A stretch of DNA of 64,000 bases from JAEUIX01 sp046156035 (GTDB lineage Bacteria; Planctomycetota; Phycisphaerae; Phycisphaerales; UBA1924). The position numbers were made by a program, and so were the translations under genes. Below the pieces are notes generated by a model, which saw nothing but the letters and a program-made list of their open reading frames with translations, had not been told where the DNA came from and did not search any database. Shown one piece after another: positions 44,293 through 53,358 of the stretch. The DNA lies in NCBI GenBank assembly GCA_046156035.1, contig JBJXEW010000016.1, positions 1 to 64,000 of the forward strand. Direction: 5' to 3'. Each line of letters opens with the position of its first letter. Within the stretch, counting starts at the first letter, position 1.

Positions 44293-44681
44293 GCGCGCTC
44301 CTCGAGCAGGGCCCGCTCGCCCGCTGAACGGAGTTCGTTCACCTCGGGGCCGGACAGGAGGGTGTCGAAGTCGATGCCGTCCTCATCAACGTCCGGTGCG
44401 TCGATCACGCGACCGCTGACGGTGCCGAGTTGTGCATCGCCGGCGGAGCGAAGTTTCTCGACGATGATCGACAGCACACGCTGAAGGTGCGCCACGTCGC
44501 TGCCCACAGCGGCCACGGCGAGGAGCGCCGTGCGGTGGTCATCGAGCCTGCCCACCTCGGCCACGGCCACCATGTGCTCGCGATGGAGACGGTCTTTGAG
44601 GCTCTTCACCACCCGGCGCTTGTCCTTGAGCGACTGGGCGTGGGCGATCAGGAGTTCGAACTGGAGGAGGGCGAGTTTCAT
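44289..44681 (-). CDS. ylxP: DUF503 family protein (YlxP-like)
   Basis: 130 residues. MKLALLQFELLIAHAQSLKDKRRVVKSLKDRL is the standard DUF503 opening, and the family regularly sits between infB and rbfA, as here. It has been linked to ribosome assembly in Bacillus. A longer upstream reading would run into the inverted repeat of locus C, so ATG at 44681 is used. The acidic middle (DAPDVDEDGIDFDTLL) is more extended than in typical members. Confidence 0.88.
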   Translation of the reverse strand: MKLALLQFELLIAHAQSLKDKRRVVKSLKDRLHREHMVAVAEVGRLDDHRTALLAVAAVGSDVAHLQRVLSIIVEKLRSAGDAQLGTVSGRVIDAPDVDEDGIDFDTLLSGPEVNELRSAGERALLEERA

Positions 44682-44687
44682 GGGCAA

Positions 44688-44781
44688 GGCACTGGGCACT
44701 GGGCATCGGGAACTGGTGATCGGAATCCACGCGCGCCTTCGGCAACGCGACACCAGTGCCCAGTGCCTGATGCCCAGTGCC
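44688..44781. repeat. GGCACTGGGCA-type inverted repeat, locus C
   Basis: A left arm at 44688-44718 and right arm at 44751-44781, about 31 bases each, can pair into a long hairpin around a 32-base centre. It fills the gap between infB (stop 44787) and ylxP (start 44681) within a single operon, so the hairpin would be transcribed. Confidence 0.8.
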
Positions 44782-44786
44782 TTCTC

Positions 44787-47657
44787 CTAGAGCGTCCGCT
44801 TCACTTCAACCTTCTTGTAGCACTCCAGCACGTCGCCCTCCTTGATGTCGTCGTAGCCGACGATCTTCATGCCGCACTCCATGCCGGCGCGGGCGTCGCG
44901 GGCGTCGTCCTTGAAGCGTTTGAGTTGTTCGAGCACGCGGTCGTTCTCGACAACCACGCCGCCCCGCGTCACGCGGATGAGGGCATCGCGCAGCACCATG
45001 CCGTCGGTGACGTAGCAACCGGCGACCGTGCCGACGCGCGTGACCTTGAAGACCTTGCGAACATCGGCGTGCCCGAGGATCTCCTGCCGGATCTCCGGCT
45101 CGAGCAGGCCGCTGGCCGCCTTCTTCACGTCCTCCACGATGTCGTAGATGACCTGGTAGGTCCGGACCTCGACACCCTTGATCTCGGCCATGGACCGGGC
45201 CTTGCCGGTGGGGATGACGTTGAAGCCGACGATGACGGCCTTGCTCGCGTCGGCGAGAAGGATGTCGCTCTCGACGATCCCGCCCACGGCGGCGTGCAGC
45301 ACACGGACCTTGACTTCCGCGGTTGAGAGTTTCTCGATCTGCGACTTGATCACATCCACCGAACCCTGCACATCGGCCTTGAGCACGATGAGGATCTCCT
45401 TCACGCTCGCGTCCTTCATCTGGCTGAAGAGCGAGTCGAGCGTGACCTTGGGCTGGTGCAGGTTCGCGAGCCGGTCGCGGTCGCGGCGCTGCTGGGCCGC
45501 CTCTTCGGCGTTGCGCGAAGACTCGGCCACAAAGAACGGGTCGCCCGCGGCCGGCACCTCGTCGATGCCCGAGACCTGCACCGGCATGGCGGGCCCGGCC
45601 TGCTTGATGCGGATGCCGCGGTCGTTGGTGATGTCGCGCACACGCCCGAAGGCCCGTCCGGCAACGATGAAGTCGCCGATCTTGAGTTCGCCCTCGAGGA
45701 TCATGACGGTGGCCACCGGGCCGCGCCCCTCGTCGAGTTGGGCCTCCACCACGCGCCCGCGCGCAAGCCCCGCAAAGTCGGCCTTGAGTTCCAGAACCTG
45801 GCTGGTGAGGTCGATGGTCTCCAGCAGTTCCTGGATGCCCGTGCCCTTGAGCGCACTGGTCTTGACGACCTCCGTCTGCCCGCCCCACGCGATGGGGTTG
45901 AGGCCGTTCTCGGCGAGTTGGCCGAAGATCTTCTGAATCTGGCCCTCCGTCGCCTGCGGGGAGTCGATCTTGTTGAGCGCCACCACGATGGGCACCTTGG
46001 CGGCCTTGGCGTGGTTGATGCTCTCCACCGTCTGCGGCATCACGCCCTCGGGCGCGCCCACCACCAGCACGATGATGTCGGTGAGGTTGGCGCCGCGCGA
46101 ACGCATCTCCGTAAAGGCCTCGTGGCCCGGCGTATCGAGGAAGACAATGTGCTTCTTCTCCCCGCCCACCTCCACCTCGGTCCGGAACGCCGACGTCTTC
46201 TGCGTGATGCCGCCGGCCTCGCCCTCGGCCACCTTGGCGTTGCGGATCTTGTCGAGCAAACTGGTCTTGCCGTGGTCGACGTGGCCCATGATCGTGACGA
46301 TGGGCGGCCGCGGCTGCTCATCGATGCGCTTGCGATCCGTGAAGACGCCCGCCACGGTCTCTTCCGCGGTCTTGGCCGTCTTCACATCCAGTTCGATGTC
46401 AAAGTCGATCATGATCTCCTGCGCACGCTCGGCATCGATCCCCGAGTTCGCAGTCGCCATGATGCCCTGCATGAAGAGTTTCTTCATGATGTCCGAACTC
46501 TTGATGCCCGTGGCCGCCGCCAGTTCCTTGATCGTGAACGGCGCGGTGATCTCCACCTTGCCGCCCAGTTCCGCGGCGGTGTGGGCCCGTTCGCCCGAGG
46601 CCGTCTCGCGGGCCCGCATCTCGCGCCGGCGCTGCTTGAGATACCCGCCCGCTCGGGCCAGTCGAGCCTCACGCTCGGCCAGATCGGCCTCGGAGAACCC
46701 GGTGCCAACGGGCACCTCTTCCGCACCGCCCGCCGGGCGACGCTTGGCCGCGGTGGAGAGGCCGCTATCGCCCGCGCTGCGACGCTTGTTGCGGCGCGCG
46801 CCCTTGTCATCATCACCCGCCGTGGTCGTGCCGGTGGTCACGCCCCGACCGCCGCGCATCGGGCCGCCCGTGCCGGTGCTGGGGCGGCGTGGCGAACGCA
46901 CGTCGATCTGCTCGGGCGCCTCGACACGGACCACCTTGGGGCCGCTGAGTTTCACGGCAGACTTGATCTCGAGTTTCTTGCCCGCGGGCACCACGTTCGT
47001 GGGCCGCTGGGGAACGTTCATCGGGGCGGGCGTCACAAACGCACGTGGACCTCCCGGTGGCACCGCTGGCGCACTGACCGGACGGCCCTCCGCCGCGCCG
47101 GGAACCGGCGGCATGGTTTGCGTTGGCCCGGACAGACCACTGGGCACGGGTTCGCCCGACGGAGAATGTGGGCGCGCGGGCGCGGCCGGCTTCGCAGCGG
47201 GTGCCGGGACGGCGGTGGGCGCGACGGGCGCGAGCGTGACCGGCCGCGGACGAAGCGGCGCGGCGGCCGGGCGGTCATCCAACGGCTGCGGACGCGACGG
47301 CGCGGGGCGGTGCGCAGGGGCCGAAGGGTGCTCCGCAGGCGGTGCCGCGGTGGCCGTGCCACCATGGTCAGAGTCGTCTGACCCGCCCGCATCGTCGCCA
47401 CCCAAGCGTCTGCGCGCGGTCGCGGGCTTCGCCTTGATCTTTTGCACGTCCACGTGCTGGGAGGTCTCGATGGCGGTCGTGGCGCCATCCGTGCTGAACC
47501 ACTCGCGGATGCTGGCCTCGAGGCCGGCGGACACGACCGACGCGTGGCTCTTCACCATGTCGTCGGAGATCCCCTCCGCCTTGCACTTGGCGATGATGTC
47601 CTTGGAAGGAATGCCAAGGTCTTTGGCGATTTCACTGATTCTCTTGCCCTTGGCCAA
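44787..47657 (-). CDS. infB: Translation initiation factor IF-2
   Basis: Delivers initiator fMet-tRNA to the ribosome. 956 residues. A conserved N-terminal IF2_N domain (RISEIAKDLGIPSKDIIAKC) is followed by about 300 residues of Pro/Ala/Arg-rich linker, a second IF2_N domain (FTIKELAAATGIKSSDIMKKL), and the GTPase with GHVDHGKTS at about 458, DTPGHEAFTEMRSRG and NKID. The translation-specific domains end in VLECYKKVEVKRTL. No ATG fits; TTG at 47657 has a GGAG site 7 bases upstream and gives the usual MAKGKRISEIA start. The long frames on the opposite strand are shadows of this low-complexity region. Confidence 0.95.
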   Translation of the reverse strand: MAKGKRISEIAKDLGIPSKDIIAKCKAEGISDDMVKSHASVVSAGLEASIREWFSTDGATTAIETSQHVDVQKIKAKPATARRRLGGDDAGGSDDSDHGGTATAAPPAEHPSAPAHRPAPSRPQPLDDRPAAAPLRPRPVTLAPVAPTAVPAPAAKPAAPARPHSPSGEPVPSGLSGPTQTMPPVPGAAEGRPVSAPAVPPGGPRAFVTPAPMNVPQRPTNVVPAGKKLEIKSAVKLSGPKVVRVEAPEQIDVRSPRRPSTGTGGPMRGGRGVTTGTTTAGDDDKGARRNKRRSAGDSGLSTAAKRRPAGGAEEVPVGTGFSEADLAEREARLARAGGYLKQRRREMRARETASGERAHTAAELGGKVEITAPFTIKELAAATGIKSSDIMKKLFMQGIMATANSGIDAERAQEIMIDFDIELDVKTAKTAEETVAGVFTDRKRIDEQPRPPIVTIMGHVDHGKTSLLDKIRNAKVAEGEAGGITQKTSAFRTEVEVGGEKKHIVFLDTPGHEAFTEMRSRGANLTDIIVLVVGAPEGVMPQTVESINHAKAAKVPIVVALNKIDSPQATEGQIQKIFGQLAENGLNPIAWGGQTEVVKTSALKGTGIQELLETIDLTSQVLELKADFAGLARGRVVEAQLDEGRGPVATVMILEGELKIGDFIVAGRAFGRVRDITNDRGIRIKQAGPAMPVQVSGIDEVPAAGDPFFVAESSRNAEEAAQQRRDRDRLANLHQPKVTLDSLFSQMKDASVKEILIVLKADVQGSVDVIKSQIEKLSTAEVKVRVLHAAVGGIVESDILLADASKAVIVGFNVIPTGKARSMAEIKGVEVRTYQVIYDIVEDVKKAASGLLEPEIRQEILGHADVRKVFKVTRVGTVAGCYVTDGMVLRDALIRVTRGGVVVENDRVLEQLKRFKDDARDARAGMECGMKIVGYDDIKEGDVLECYKKVEVKRTL

Positions 47658-47772
47658 GGCTTGCTCCGTTCTCGATCCTGCGACTGATCCACACACCGGT
47701 CCGACGCTCCGACCAACCCGCGGCCACATCCCGGGCTCGGCCGGGGCGGGCGGAAACACCACGATGCCCGGC

Positions 47773-49128
47773 TCAGGCCGGGCCGCCCACAGGGGCCGCG
47801 CTGGCACCACCCCCACCACCGAGAATGTCCGCGGCACGGGCCTCGTCGGCCACAACCGCCACGACGGGGGCCTCTCCCGACAGAATGCTGCCCACACCCA
47901 CGCCGGCGGCCTCGTCCTCGCGACGCTTGAGTTCCGCCGCTTCCTTCTCGCGCTGCTGCGTCTCCGCCACCTCGCGGGCCTTGATGCCCGCGGCCTCCAC
48001 GGCCGCCTTGGCGATCGACTCTTCCATCCCCACCTCGTTGATGAGAATGTCGAGGCCCACCTCTTCCACATCGAACACGCTCACCATGCCCAGCGCGGCA
48101 AGTTTGTCCAGTTGCTCGTCCTTCACACCCGGCACGGCCTTGATGGTCTCGGCCATGATTTCCAGGCCCTTGTTGAACTCGGCGGGAGTCAGGATGTCCA
48201 CGTCCCACCCGGTCAGGCGGGCGGCCAAACGCACGTTCTGCCCGCGCTTGCCGATGGCCAGCGAGAGTTGATCGTCGCGCACCACCACCGTCGCCCGGCC
48301 CAGTTCAAAGCACAGGCTGATCTCGGCCACCTCCGCAGGCTTGAGCGCGTTGCCGATGAGGATCTGGCTGGACTCGTTCCAGCGCACGATGTCGATCTTC
48401 TCGCCGTTGAGTTCGTCAACGATGTTCTTGATCCGACTGCCACGCACGCCCACGCACGCACCCACCGGATCAACCTTGGAATCCACGCTGGCGACGGCCA
48501 CCTTCGTGCGGTAGCCGGCCTCGCGTGCCATGGCCTTGATCTCGATGATCTTCTCGGCCACCTCGGGCACTTCAACATCGAAGAGACGCTTGATGAAGTC
48601 CGGGTGGGCGCGGCTCAGCACGATCTTCACCGCGTTCCCCACGTCGCGCACGTCCAGCACGAAACACCGAACTCGGTCGCCCGGCTGGAACTGCTCACCG
48701 GGAATCTGCTCAGACCGCGGCATGAAGGCCTCCGCCCGGTCGATGTTGATGACCAGCGCCCCGCCCTCATACCGCTGCACCACGCCCGTCACGATGTCGC
48801 CCACGCGCTTCGAGAACTCGCCAAGCAGGCTGCTCCGCTCGTCGTCACGGAAACGCTGGATCATCACCTGCTTGAACGTCTGCGCGGCGATGCGGCCGAG
48901 CGTGGCCGGGGCCAGTTCCAGGGGCTCGCCGTGACGGAAGAGCGTCATGCTGCCGCTCACCTGGTCGAACTCGCAGCGGAACTCTTCCGTATCAAGTGTG
49001 TTGAAGTGCTTGCGCGCGGCGGAGATCATGGCCTGCTCAAGGTCCTTGATCAGCGAACCTTTCTCGATCTTGCGATCGCGTGCGATCGAATCGAGGATGC
49101 GCATCATTTCGGCGGTGTTCATGCTCAT
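47773..49128 (-). CDS. nusA: Transcription termination/antitermination factor NusA
   Basis: 451 residues. The N-terminal RNA-polymerase-binding domain (MMRILDSIARDRKIEKGSLI) is followed by an S1 domain (VGDIVTGVVQRYEGGALVI), two KH domains (VGACVGVRGSRIKNIVDELNGEKIDIV and LSLAIGKRGQNVRLAARLTGW), and a C-terminal helical repeat, LDKLAALGMVSVFDVEEVG. It ends in an acidic, glycine-rich tail. ATG at 49128 (MSMNTAEMM) has a GGAG site 8 bases upstream. It heads the infB operon without rimP, and carries a terminator-like hairpin in its leader, suggesting attenuation. Confidence 0.95.
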   Translation of the reverse strand: MSMNTAEMMRILDSIARDRKIEKGSLIKDLEQAMISAARKHFNTLDTEEFRCEFDQVSGSMTLFRHGEPLELAPATLGRIAAQTFKQVMIQRFRDDERSSLLGEFSKRVGDIVTGVVQRYEGGALVINIDRAEAFMPRSEQIPGEQFQPGDRVRCFVLDVRDVGNAVKIVLSRAHPDFIKRLFDVEVPEVAEKIIEIKAMAREAGYRTKVAVASVDSKVDPVGACVGVRGSRIKNIVDELNGEKIDIVRWNESSQILIGNALKPAEVAEISLCFELGRATVVVRDDQLSLAIGKRGQNVRLAARLTGWDVDILTPAEFNKGLEIMAETIKAVPGVKDEQLDKLAALGMVSVFDVEEVGLDILINEVGMEESIAKAAVEAAGIKAREVAETQQREKEAAELKRREDEAAGVGVGSILSGEAPVVAVVADEARAADILGGGGGASAAPVGGPA

Positions 49129-49214
49129 GGCGGGTGCTCCGGTCGTTCGAGATGTCAGGATTTCGAGTTGACGAGTTGAAGAATCAAGGGCCGTAAAACA
49201 GCGGACTTGCCTGC

Positions 49215-49259
49215 CCAAAACGAACAAGGCCACCGGCACATCTGCTCGTGCCCGTGGCC
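49215..49259 (-). terminator. Terminator-like hairpin in the nusA leader (attenuator candidate)
   Basis: On the minus strand GGCCAC and GCAC pair with GTGC and GTGGCC (one mismatch in an about 12-bp stem, 8-base loop), followed by TTGTTCGTTTTGGG. It lies 87 bases upstream of the nusA start in a 430-bp untranslated stretch. NusA is known in other bacteria to control its own operon by leader termination. Confidence 0.5.
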
Positions 49260-49564
49260 CACTCTCCGACGGTACAGCCGCCGGAACCGCGTGCCCGCAG
49301 GCACACGGAAAGGAACAACCTCCACCCTCCGGTCAGGCCATGAGCATCTCCCTTCGGAGAGCCCGGCCGGGCCGGAAGCGCCGGGGCCGCGACGCCAAGC
49401 GACACGCTGGAGCGTCAGCAACCATGTTCAGCGGCTGAGATGCATGCGGGAGTTCCTTGAAAAAGACCACAAACGCGACAAGATGTCCGGCAGGAGTTTA
49501 GAAGGGTCGAGGGCGATGTTCCACGGGGGCCTCCGCAGGCCCGGGTCGCTATGCTCGGGGCCTC
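49260..49564. other. Long divergent intergenic region between nusA and the STAS gene
   Basis: No convincing gene is seen. The minus strand contains further stems, such as GTGCC-TGC-GGGCAC near 49293-49306. It should hold the promoters of both divergent units; I could not place a clear sigma-70 site. An open minus frame here (about 70 codons) lacks any recognisable domain and overlaps the hairpins. Confidence 0.4.
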
Positions 49565-49930
49565 ATGGTGCCACTGGCCTCCGATCTGCGTGGACGCGAC
49601 AAGACCGTGCTGGTCTTGCGGTTGCCCTCGATGGTCACCGATGAGCAGGTCTCGATCATCCGCGAAGAGTTCCTCTCACGCATGCCGCGCCTGTCGGGGG
49701 CGGGCCTGGTGATGGACTTTTCCGCCGTCGAACTCATCAACTCCATCGGCATCACCTGTCTCCTCCAACTTGAGGAGGACTGCCGACGCCAGAAGGCGAC
49801 CATGCTCATGTGTCAAGTGCCGGCGGCCATCGCCCAGTTCTTCCGCCAGTTGAAACTGGACCGACGGTTCACGGTCATCAAGGACATCGACACCGCGGTG
49901 GACTCGATCGAGAGTCAGGCCACGCGCTAG
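49565..49930 (+). CDS. STAS-domain anti-sigma factor antagonist
   Basis: 121 residues, a single STAS domain. MDFSAVELINSIGITCLLQLEED contains the serine (INSIG) that anti-sigma kinases phosphorylate in SpoIIAA-like proteins, flanked by strand and helix as usual. It probably works in a partner-switching pathway with an RsbW-type kinase not present here. The stop overlaps the convergent fliM stop by 4 bases. The start at 49565 is near a GGGCCTC stretch with no strong ribosome-binding site. Confidence 0.85.
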   Translation: MVPLASDLRGRDKTVLVLRLPSMVTDEQVSIIREEFLSRMPRLSGAGLVMDFSAVELINSIGITCLLQLEEDCRRQKATMLMCQVPAAIAQFFRQLKLDRRFTVIKDIDTAVDSIESQATR

Positions 49931-50949
49931 ACCCGGTCGTTGGGTGTCACGGCCCGGTCCACACGCAGCGCCCGCGCACCCTTGAACTGCCCGATGTGGG
50001 CCAGAAACTTCTTCTCACCCTCCACGCACAGCACCACCGGCTTCGCCAGCGGCTTGTCGGTCGCCACGATGTCGCCCACGGCCAGGCCGCGCAGATCACT
50101 GATCGTCATGGTCGTCTCCGCCAGCAGCCCCGTGATGGTCAGCGGCGCACGGTTGAGCGACCGGGCGATACGTCGCGGCGTGTCGTCGGCCCGGCCCGCC
50201 TTGGCCACGCTGAACCACGACTGGCTCGCGAGGTCCTCCATGATCGGTTCGATCACGTTGTAGGGAATGCACAGGTTCATCGTGCCGGCCCGGCTCGCCA
50301 TCTTCAGTTCAAAGCCGATGACCACCACCACCTCGTTGGGGGGCACGATCTGCACCAGTTGCGGGTTGCTCTCAGTGGCGTTGATCTCGAACGTGATCTG
50401 CTTCACGCTCTCCCACGCCTCGCTCAGGGCCGCAAGCCCGCGGCTCGTCACGTTCGAGATCAGGCGGCTTTCGATCAGCGTCATCGGCCTCTGCGGGATG
50501 AACAGGTCCTGGTTCGTGCCCCCCAGCAGGCGGTCGATGATCGGGTAGATGATCAGCGGGCTGATCTCCAGGCACATCTGCCCATCCAACGGCCGGTTGC
50601 TGATGAGATTGAAACTCGTCGGGTTGGGCAGCGCCGCGATGAACTCGCCGTAGGTCATCTGCTCGCAACTGGAGACCTTCACCTCCACGATCGTGCGCAG
50701 GAAGCCCGAGAGAGCCGCACCGAAGTTGCGCGCGAAACTCTCGTGCAGCGTCTGGAGCGCACGCATCTGGTCCTTGCTCACGCGCTCGGGCCGCTTGAAG
50801 TCATACGGACGGATCTCCACCGTCGCAAGGTCACGCCGGTTGCGGCTGAAGATCTCCGTCCCGGAATCCTGCCCCGCAACCGGGGCCTCCCCCGTCTCCA
50901 CCGCCGAGAGCAGCGCATCGATCTCGGATTGGTCGAGCACGTCGGCCAT
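49927..50949 (-). CDS. fliM: Flagellar motor switch protein FliM
   Basis: 340 residues. The N-terminal CheY-binding peptide LDQSEIDALLSAV is intact. The middle CheC-like domain has FARNFGAALSGFLRTIVEVKV and the diagnostic TYGEFIAALPNPTSFNL, and the C-terminal FliN-like domain has LRGLAVGDIVATDKPLAKPVVL and VEGEKKFLAHIGQFKGARAL. It controls rotor direction. It stands alone without other flagellar genes, unlike its usual place next to fliN/fliL. It is divergent from dsbD. Confidence 0.94.
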   Translation of the reverse strand: MADVLDQSEIDALLSAVETGEAPVAGQDSGTEIFSRNRRDLATVEIRPYDFKRPERVSKDQMRALQTLHESFARNFGAALSGFLRTIVEVKVSSCEQMTYGEFIAALPNPTSFNLISNRPLDGQMCLEISPLIIYPIIDRLLGGTNQDLFIPQRPMTLIESRLISNVTSRGLAALSEAWESVKQITFEINATESNPQLVQIVPPNEVVVVIGFELKMASRAGTMNLCIPYNVIEPIMEDLASQSWFSVAKAGRADDTPRRIARSLNRAPLTITGLLAETTMTISDLRGLAVGDIVATDKPLAKPVVLCVEGEKKFLAHIGQFKGARALRVDRAVTPNDRV

Positions 50950-51072
50950 GGTCTGGGCTCACGGAAAACACGCTGCGGACCCGGCGCACCCAACGCCCGC
51001 AGCCGCGCCGAACCTCTGCTGGTATCGGACGTACAGATGCCTGACCTTGAACCACGCGGAGTATCCTCTTTC

Positions 51073-53064
51073 ATGCCCTTTGCCCGAACCCTCTTTCTCC
51101 TGCTCGTCGCCCCGCTCGCGTCGGTCGGGCCCGCGTTGGGTGGGCCTCCGGCAGCGGCTACCCCCGCCGACACCGCCGCCGGGCTGCCCACCCTGAGCGC
51201 ACCCGCCATCACGCCCGCACGCGCACGACGCCCGCAGGGCGAAGAGGTGCGCGTCCGGGCGGTCGTGCCGCGTTCACCGGCATACGCGGGCGAGCAACTA
51301 CCCGTCGCCGTCGTCATCGACCACGCCGACGGCTTCCACACCTGGCCGCAGCAGGACGTGCTGCCCCCGGATGTTGCCGAGTTCGCCATCCGCACCACGA
51401 TCACGGCCACACCGAGCCCGACGCTCAAAGCCACGGTGCACCAAGTGCAGTACCCACAGCCCCACCCCGCCCCCGTCGCCAGCCCGACCGGCGAAGGCAC
51501 GATCCAGGTCCCCAGTTACTCCAACATCGCCGTGGCATTTGTACCGATCACCCTCGCGCCCGACGCGGCCAGCGGAACCCTGAAACTCACGGTCAGGTTG
51601 CAGGCCTGCACAGACCGGTTCTGCCTCCAGCCGCAGACCATCGTCTTCGATGTGCCCATCGACGTCGTGCCCCTTCCCGCGGCGGGCGCATCGGCCACGC
51701 CACGCACGCCCAACGAGCCGGAGTTGTTCGCGGCCTTCGATCAATCCGCCTTTGCCCGAGCCGCCGCGGGCGGGGCCTCGGGCCTTGCCAAACCTGTAAA
51801 GTTTGAGGTCTTCGGGTGGTCATTCTCCATCAACGCAAGCGGCACGGGCGGGACTGCGGGCCTCCTCCTGCTCGCGGCCCTGGGTGGGTTGCTGCTGAAC
51901 TTCACACCCTGCGTTCTACCCATCATCCCCATCAAGATTCTGGGCCTGAGTCAGGCCGCGGGCGACCCTCGCCGCTGCCTGCTCCTGGGCAGCATGATGT
52001 CGCTTGGTGTCGTCCTCTTCTGGCTGTGCATCGGCGCCGCAATCGCCTTCATCTCCGGCTTCAAGACCATCAACACCCTCTTCCAGAACCCCGCCTTTCC
52101 GATCTTCGTCGGGGCCTTCATGCTCGTCATGGGCTCGGGCATGCTGGGCGCCTTCAACTTCCGCCTGCCCAACATCGTCTACATGATCGACCCCAGCCGC
52201 GAGAGCGTGCCCGGCTCCGTGGGCTTTGGCATCATGACAGCGGTGCTCAGCACCCCGTGCACCGCCCCCTTCATGGGCGCCGCGGCCGCGTGGGCCGCAA
52301 CGCAGCCCCCGGCAATCACGCTGGCCACGTTCACCTCGATCGGCATCGGCATGGCCCTGCCGTACCTGCTGCTCTCGGCCAACCCCGCGTGGGTGAAAAA
52401 ACTGCCGCGCACAGGTCCGGCCAGCGAACTGCTCAAACAGGTGATGGGCATCCTGATCCTGGCCGTGGCGGCGTTCTTCCTTGGGCTGGGCATCTCATCG
52501 GTTGCTACTCGTCCCCCCCAGCCGCCCACGCTGGTGTACTGGTGGGCGGTGGGCATCATCGCCGCCGCGGGTGGCCTGTGGCTTGCGTGGCGAACGTGGG
52601 CCATCACCCGGTCCGCCCTGCGGCGGCTGACCTTTGCGGTGCTCGGCGTTGGGTTCGCGGTGGCCGCTCTCGGGGCCGCAGCGGGGCTCTCGAGCCGGGG
52701 GCCGATCAACTGGGTGTACTACACGCCCGAACTGCACGCACAGGCGCTGCAAGAGAAGAAGGTCGTGGTCATGGACTTCACCGCCGACTGGTGCCTGAAC
52801 TGCAAGGCCCTGGAGGCCGCCGTGCTGCACCGGGCGGAGATTGTGGCCCTCTTGGCCTCCGACGGCGTCGTGCCCGTGAAAGTGGACCTCACGGCCGACA
52901 ACGAGCCGGGAAACGCCCTGCTCCGAGAACTCCAATGGGTCGGAATCCCGCTGCTGGCCATCTACGGGCCGGGCCTGAGCGAACCGATCAAACTGGACAC
53001 CTACACCGTGCAAGTGGTGAAAGATGCTGTCGAGAAAGCACGCGCCAAACCACGCGGCGGTTGA
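51073..53064 (+). CDS. dsbD: Thiol:disulfide interchange protein DsbD
   Basis: Transfers electrons from cytoplasmic thioredoxin to periplasmic substrates. 663 residues with all three parts: signal peptide (MPFARTLFLLLVAPLASVGP) and N-terminal immunoglobulin-like domain with Cys in VRLQACTDRFCLQPQ; an eight-helix membrane domain with the paired cysteines NFTPCVLPIIPIK and LSTPCTAPFMG; and a C-terminal thioredoxin domain with FTADWCLNCKALE. The ATG at 51073 begins the signal peptide. Upstream ATGs in the long open frame overlap the fliM gene region and are rejected. Confidence 0.93.
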   Translation: MPFARTLFLLLVAPLASVGPALGGPPAAATPADTAAGLPTLSAPAITPARARRPQGEEVRVRAVVPRSPAYAGEQLPVAVVIDHADGFHTWPQQDVLPPDVAEFAIRTTITATPSPTLKATVHQVQYPQPHPAPVASPTGEGTIQVPSYSNIAVAFVPITLAPDAASGTLKLTVRLQACTDRFCLQPQTIVFDVPIDVVPLPAAGASATPRTPNEPELFAAFDQSAFARAAAGGASGLAKPVKFEVFGWSFSINASGTGGTAGLLLLAALGGLLLNFTPCVLPIIPIKILGLSQAAGDPRRCLLLGSMMSLGVVLFWLCIGAAIAFISGFKTINTLFQNPAFPIFVGAFMLVMGSGMLGAFNFRLPNIVYMIDPSRESVPGSVGFGIMTAVLSTPCTAPFMGAAAAWAATQPPAITLATFTSIGIGMALPYLLLSANPAWVKKLPRTGPASELLKQVMGILILAVAAFFLGLGISSVATRPPQPPTLVYWWAVGIIAAAGGLWLAWRTWAITRSALRRLTFAVLGVGFAVAALGAAAGLSSRGPINWVYYTPELHAQALQEKKVVVMDFTADWCLNCKALEAAVLHRAEIVALLASDGVVPVKVDLTADNEPGNALLRELQWVGIPLLAIYGPGLSEPIKLDTYTVQVVKDAVEKARAKPRGG

Positions 53065-53131
53065 CTGTTCCCCCTTGGAGGTCTAGGTTTTTGGCCCCGT
53101 TGGCGGCCCACGCCCTCCGGGGTGACAAGTT

Positions 53132-53203
53132 GCGGGCGTAGCTCAGTGGTAGAGCATCACGTTGCCAACGTGAGGGTCGAGGGTTCAAGTCCCTTCGCCC
53201 GCT
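53132..53203 (+). tRNA. tRNA-Gly (anticodon GCC)
   Basis: A 72-nt cloverleaf: acceptor GCGGGCG with CGCCCGC, D arm GCTC/GAGC, anticodon stem TCACG/CGTGA with loop TTGCCAA (anticodon 53164-53166), and T loop TTCAAGT. The discriminator base is T, as in bacterial tRNA-Gly. CCA is not encoded. Confidence 0.95.
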
Positions 53204-53210
53204 TTGAGTG

Positions 53211-53246
53211 AGCCGGCGGGCCTTCCCGCCGGCTCTGCTTGTTTTT
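53211..53246 (+). terminator. Terminator after tRNA-Gly
   Basis: A 10-bp stem (AGCCGGCGGG with CCCGCCGGCT), CCTT loop, then CTGCTTGTTTTTG, 8 bases after the tRNA. Confidence 0.85.
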
Positions 53247-53294
53247 GCACAAGGACAGCGTGCGGCGTGCGCGTTCGCACACACGGTGCCGCGT

Positions 53295-53323
53295 TTGTTT
53301 CCTCGGGCGCAACGCGTTAGCAT
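53295..53323 (+). promoter_or_regulatory. Weak promoter candidate for the LptD-like gene
   Basis: TTGTTT at 53295-53300, a 17-base spacer, and TAGCAT at 53318-53323. Spacing is ideal and the matches are partial. It lies between the tRNA terminator and the TTG start at 53359. Confidence 0.3.
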
Positions 53324-53358
53324 GGCCGCTGTTCGCACGCTCTGCCCGCGGAGGACGG

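Noticed and set aside
45456..47381. Long plus-strand ORFs opposite infB
   Set aside because: Shadow of the low-complexity Pro/Ala/Arg linker and GTPase of IF-2; no ribosome-binding site or family match.
49810..51072. Plus-strand frame open upstream of dsbD, opposite fliM
   Set aside because: fliM on the minus strand has all family motifs; the dsbD signal peptide starts at 51073.
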